Below the pieces are notes generated by a model, which ran no database searches, had not been told where the DNA came from, and worked only from the letters and a program-made list of their open reading frames with translations. Positions 59,649-64,000 of a DNA stretch of 64,000 nt are shown here, piece by piece. Position 1 is the stretch's first letter. Each line of letters opens with the position of its first letter. The stretch comes from Lethocerus indicus (taxonomy: Eukaryota; Arthropoda; Insecta; Hemiptera; Belostomatidae): NCBI GenBank assembly GCA_019843655.1, contig JACDQD010000011.1, positions 9,404,604 to 9,468,603 on the forward strand, written 5' to 3'. The translations under genes and the position numbers were made by a program.

Positions 59649-60430
59649 TAATCGTCTTAAACGGATCGCCCTTTTAAACGATCCCGTTTAAAGTCCTGGC
59701 AAAAAAGGCAAAAAGAAATCCAGAAAAGCTATTTGTCATAGCCGGGGAAAAAAAGAGTTGGATAGAGCCATTGGAAAAAGTGCCTGGGATATCCTTAGGT
59801 GATTGGGAAGTGCTTTGGCTTATTCCAACAGTTTACTGCAAACATCAGTCACCGGTCTTGGGACTTATATATAATTAAATACTGTCTACTATTCTTATTT
59901 TAAGTTGATAACATTTTCTGTGTCTACTCACTGTCTCATTACGGGAATTATCCAGCAGTGATGTGTTAATAGTTATGGTCAAAATGGGCAAAAAAGGTTC
60001 CATTGGCACTCACTCAGGTAGTTTCCAAACACAGGAAAAGTCCCGGAATAGCAGGGTGTCAACCCTTGCTAATCGAAGTTTTTCCCAAAGTATTACGCGA
60101 ACCCACCGGATGTTAGTGTTACAGGGGTTGGAAGGTATGGGTTAGTCGTCCCTATCGATCAGGAGACATGTCTGAAAATAAACATTCTAAGTCAAATAGA
60201 GTTTCCCTGGCGACCTGGATAGATAACGGAAATATCATATAAATTTCATAAGTATCACAACTCGTCATGATGAAATGTCCACTTTCGATTTATCTCCGGC
60301 GCCATCCAATCGTCTTAAGCGGGCCCTTTAAATCCCGTCCATCCTGTATCAAAAGTGAGACAAAAAATCCGGAAAAGCCATTTATCAATGGACAAAAAGA
60401 GAGGAACGAGGCCATTCGGGAAGAGTGGCT
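59649..60430. repeat. Local direct duplication, two ~125-bp copies
   Basis: Copy 1 (59649-59780) and copy 2 (60307-60430) share AATCGTCTTAARCGG, a CCTTTTAAA block, CCGT, a run of GACAAAAAA- or GCAAAAAG-type sequence, AATCCRGAAAAGC, ATTTRTCA, and a GAGCCATT or GAGGCCATT block. They lie about 660 bases apart in the same orientation. Not found elsewhere in the window. Confidence 0.55.
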
Positions 60431-61426
60431 ACGATTCGTTCCGGCTTCCGCGGGGGTAGGAGAAGGAGGAGGTTTATTGCGCCAGTCCCTGCCCGCGGAC
60501 CCCGTTGTTACGAATCCGTTTAATCCGACCCTATTATTTATTGGGCGCTTATAAAAACTCCCACCTATCTCGTGGGACTTATTAAAAGTTCGCTCCGACG
60601 GGATGGGCCGTTCAATAATAAAAAGTTCCCACCGTAATTTATTTTTATTGACCCCCCCCCCTCGTTTTATTATTGGGGCCGGTGGGTCGGAGCCGCCGAC
60701 TAGGGCCGGCGTGATATACGGCCGCCCGAATTGTTAGACACTACGATGTTGACACACTTTCGATTGTCGGGGAGAATGCAGTCCAATGGGTGTCCGAGAA
60801 TTATTTTCTCCGGATTTCGGTTAACGCTCAGAGTTGCATTTGATTGGACACTAATGAGAATTTTGTTTACTTCGGACTTCAGAATTTATTCTCGAAACAT
60901 TTACTGTTCATCTTTTATAATAAAATGTGCGAATTAATTCGACATTGGAGTGCTTCTCTTTTGAGACGTTCTAGTGCATTTCAGTATAACTAACTTAATA
61001 AAACAAGACAATACTAACTGAAAAATTCCACTCCAACAGTAAGTTGGAGGTTTAACACCCCCTTAAGAAGAAAAATCTTCCCGGAAACGGAAAAGTGAAT
61101 GCAACTAGAGACCACTGAGGTTATGACAGGCGAATACAATTTAAGTTAAGCGTTTGCATTTGACACTGCCGTTTCATTTCCTCCTTCGTCGGAGTAGTAA
61201 ATGACGGCGTGCTCGAACGGCGATGACCTCCCGACGCTCGTGTACGATGGAGGGCAAAAAAACTGACGCCCGTTATTCGAAGCTGGCAATACGGACGGGA
61301 CCGCGACGCGTAACACTTACCCGGAGAAAGGTACAGGCGGCCCGGCATAAAAAGTACTCCTCCCGATGTACACCATCCCGTAATAAGGTATGGACATTAA
61401 TATTATAGTTTTTTTCCCCCATCTTC
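60431..61426. other. Gene-free stretch
   Basis: A ten-base C run at 60652-60661 and a GC-rich patch around it. Short overlapping frames only. Confidence 0.4.
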
Positions 61427-61575
61427 CGTCTCCTCTCGCGGATCGGGCTTTCGCTAGGCCGCCGCCAACATGGCGGGCAGTCGAAACCGGTACGGCGAAA
61501 GACCGAACTGTCGCGACGAGAAAGAAGCTCGAAAAAGAAACGATGGTATTCCAAACCTTCCAGGTTCCCCGTTCG
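61427..61575. repeat. Diverged foldback (copy H)
   Basis: Minus piece CGTCTCCTCTCGCGGATCGG, GCTTTCGCTAGGCCG (61427-61461), then plus piece with ATGGCGGGCAGTCGAAACC, GGCGAAAGACCGAAC and GGTATTCCAAACCTTCCAGG. The ribozyme core is altered to GCCAACA, so cleavage is not expected. GC-shifted compared with other copies. Confidence 0.6.
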
Positions 61576-62120
61576 AAACAACCGCGGGGACATTCTAACA
61601 AGAGCCCGTTTCTACATATTTTCTATATTGTCCCCATGGACACTTAACGAGACGAGAGATACGGATCGTGAGTAACTAGAGGCATTCCAGAATTCACAAG
61701 ACTGCTTTTTGTCACCGGAGATTCCAGTCTACGGTTTGGATAGATTAGAAATATTGAGTAATGCATTGTTCGGATTCCTCAGCAATGAATTAAATCATTT
61801 TTCGGTGTCAAAGAAAAATTTAAAGATGTCCGAACTGTTACCCATACGTGGACTTAGAAACAGGCGAAGACGTCCGTTCTAATTGGGTCATCCGAACGGA
61901 TAATTCCGACGGCCCATTTCGGGGCGTTCTTATCCATCGGTAATTCAACCCGAATCCCATTACAGTTTCGGCGAAGCGATAAAAGTTCCCCAGAACTCGA
62001 TTAGGTGGAGGTCCCGGGTTCATTCCTATTCGCCGGGGGAATCGGCTCCCATTTATCCGGCAAGCGCCTCCGCGCCGATAAATGACGGCTGGCCTCCGCG
62101 AGCCGGGTTCCTACGAAAAC
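61576..62120. other. Gene-free stretch
   Basis: No supported frame or RNA; GC-richer towards 62000-62100. Confidence 0.4.
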
Positions 62121-62127
62121 TGGCTTA

Positions 62128-62204
62128 CCTAATTTAATTTTTATTTTTATTTCTGTTTCAGGTAAGCGGAACATAAGTGTCACATTTTTTACGGGTTTAT
62201 TACG
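62128..62204 (+). promoter_or_regulatory. Recursive splice site 3 with possible RS-exon
   Basis: CCTAAT with the branch A at 62132, a long T-rich tract (62133-62158), CAG ending at 62161, and directly GTAAGC (62162-62167). Branch-to-AG distance is 29 bases. The candidate second donor is weaker, GTGAGC at 62205 after ACG, giving a potential 43-base recursive exon. Same strand as sites 1 and 2, 30.9 kb beyond site 2 and 3 kb beyond the coding exon. Confidence 0.66.
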
Positions 62205-64000
62205 GTGAGCTGTAGTAACCCTGGAATGCCAGTAGCATGTGAGTACATATGTAATTACCCAAAGTAACACGTAGGGACAAGTTTTATGTCGCTTTAGTAA
62301 TATCTCCTGTTTAGAATCTAATCGCTCCTCTGCTTAGAGTCTCCATATAATAAAAATACTGCGATAAATATTTTTTAAAACGAACTTCTTTCTCGTGAGG
62401 ACATCTTATGCGGAAGACCTTCTAAGATCCAGCGTTTCGCGATATTTTTTTCGGACGACTTTTAAAAATGCAATTGTCGCATTTTTGTTTCAAAACATTT
62501 TATTATGTCACGAAAACCTAATGTGATTAAGTTTTGTCGAAAAACAATATGGAATTTTAATGTTTTCACGGGCACCTTCGGGGACAAACCGATTATTTCA
62601 AATGTTTCGCTTTGTTAGAATTTTCCAATTACGGCCCTTCGGCGTTCGGTCTTCTTGTTCGATATCAGGTCACCGCTTTCGGATTTCGGTCGTTTGGGGT
62701 AGTCGGGGGCTGGGGCCATCCTCCCCTATTGATTTTACAGGCAATTGGCCCCCAGGAATCATATCGAAGCCCCCGGATCGGGCCCGGATCCATCTTTGGG
62801 CCGCTTATTTGTCTCTCTTAAGGGGGCGATGGGACCGGACGCATATATCTGTCTTTATTGCCCGAGTTGAATCCAATTGGACGGAGGGAACGGGGCAGCT
62901 TGTCCGTTGACCCGCCGGTGGGACATGTCGTCGTTACGGCGATGTTAAAGATGATCTCTCGGCTCCCGAAAGTACATCTGAGGAACTAACACTATTTTAG
63001 AGTAACTTTAATGACAAAATACTGTAAGACATGAGAATTAATGCAAAATTATAAAAAAAATCCATTACCAAATCACTGTTTAGAAAGCGAGACTTAGGAG
63101 GCAGAAAGTAAGAATATTAAGGACCCTAGCTGACATTTCCATACCTTACGATAAATCGCTTCTGGTTACACTTGCAATGAAATATTTCGAGTAAAAGTTC
63201 AAATAATCTAAATAATACGTAATTGACGGCTTTCTCTCCACGTATTTTAAAGTGGAGAACAGATGTGGAAGCATATGTTTGTTGTGGCCAACGGTAAATG
63301 AAAGCACTTCCATCAAGAGCAGTTTATTTTTATACTTTAACTAATTATTATTAATATATGAGTTATACTTCCAGAAAAAAAATCCTGACATGACGCGAAT
63401 TAATGATGTAGAAGTAATTTGCTTTGGTAATAGGTATTATTTTCAAAGAAATATTTGCTTATTTCTTTTTATTAAAATATTTGTAATATCTGAGGCTATT
63501 GGCTTCGCAGATTTGAATCCGGTGCACTTTACTGCATCAGCACTGTTGTCAACCCACTCGGCGTTTGCAGTCGGTGTCTATTTCACCTCAATTTCAAATA
63601 ACATTTTACAAGTACATAGTCGAAGTTGACCGCGTTATAGCCCGGTACCTGAGGGAGTTAGATGCGGCTGTAGCGACGCTGTACCCAGTTCTATTTGTAA
63701 GCGTTATCCCCTTCCCACCCCTCGTGCCCGGCAAGGGGTTTGCCTCGCTTCGGGCCAATTTTCGAAGGCGAAATCGTCAATAAAGGTGGACCCGCGGACG
63801 CCGCGTAACGAGCCTCTCCGTCCCGACGCTTTATCTCGCACCGACGCCAAATAGTACTGGTCGTTTTTATTATAATGCCCCGCCTCCCACTTTCCGTCCC
63901 AATATTTATCTCCTCTATCCCTGCCCCCTTCTCCCCCTTATCCGCCTTATTCTTCGGTCCCAATGGCCGTGTTTCTTGATGATGACTCTACGCTTTTCTA
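62205..64000. other. Gene-free stretch to window end
   Basis: GC-rich block 62570-62930 with two overlapping plus frames (116 and 69 codons) in different phases, neither recognised. AT-rich to 63600, then GC-rich to the end. No gene called. Confidence 0.4.

Noticed and set aside
62560..62910. 116-codon plus-strand frame in a GC-rich block
   Set aside because: A second open frame overlaps in another phase, codon use is not biased, and no domain or splice context is evident.

Overview
The window reads as nuclear DNA of an animal, most likely an arthropod. It is AT-rich, has almost no long open frames, and carries dinucleotide microsatellites and scattered decayed transposon fragments. These include Jockey-clade LINE 3' ends, hAT-like and piggyBac-like MITEs, a lone mariner-like terminus, and a foldback repeat family with hammerhead-like ribozyme motifs. 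No rRNA, tRNA, CRISPR or bacterial-style operon was seen. No species can be named from the sequence alone.

Only one stretch has clear protein-coding character: 58,687-59,130 on the plus strand. It is a G/C-at-third-position frame in AT-rich surroundings that ends at a stop overlapping AATAAA, and it looks like a last exon (or single-exon gene) of an unrecognised protein with two hydrophobic segments. Nearly all other open frames are chance frames, or antisense shadows of repeats and of (AT)n tracts.

The most informative signal is splicing punctuation. Three plus-strand sites, at 2770/2771, 31266/31267 and 62161/62162, each have a CTAAT-type branch point, a pyrimidine tract and CAG followed directly by GTAAG. 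That is the layout of zero-length 'recursive' splice sites known from very long introns. Each is followed 30-43 nt later by a second GT donor, so each could also define a short recursive exon. They lie about 28.5 and 30.9 kb apart on one strand. I infer that most of the window is the interior of one or two giant plus-strand introns. The exon at 58.7 kb would then be a nested or alternative terminal exon, or the end of one gene just before the next.

The second signal is a repeat family (1-310, about 12.97 kb, 13.2 kb, 20.0 kb, 20.8 kb, 32.3-32.56 kb, 48.3-48.4 kb, 49.2-49.5 kb, 53.9 kb, 55.3 kb, 57.3 kb, 61.4 kb), often arranged as inverted arms. Its best copies contain a CTGAAGA core, a GGC/GCC stem II, GAAAC, and a 4-5 bp stem I whose pairing is kept by compensatory changes between copies. 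This fits the small hammerhead ribozymes described in Penelope-like elements and retrozymes. The same segment also keeps a short reading frame and a donor-like CAG/GTATGT.

Layout: 0-3 kb foldback copy and first recursive site; 3-13 kb unique DNA with a local duplication (6.77-7.19 kb) and a LINE tail (7.2-7.4 kb); 13-25 kb repeat relics, a LINE fragment (17.5-18.1 kb), (AT)n, and a 0.4 kb element with direct ends (24.4-24.85 kb); 25-35 kb mariner-like terminus, second recursive site, foldback; 35-48 kb mostly unique, with microsatellites and two MITE types (44.0-46.1 kb); 48-54 kb foldbacks and a LINE fragment; 54-64 kb unique DNA, the coding exon, a local duplication and the third recursive site.
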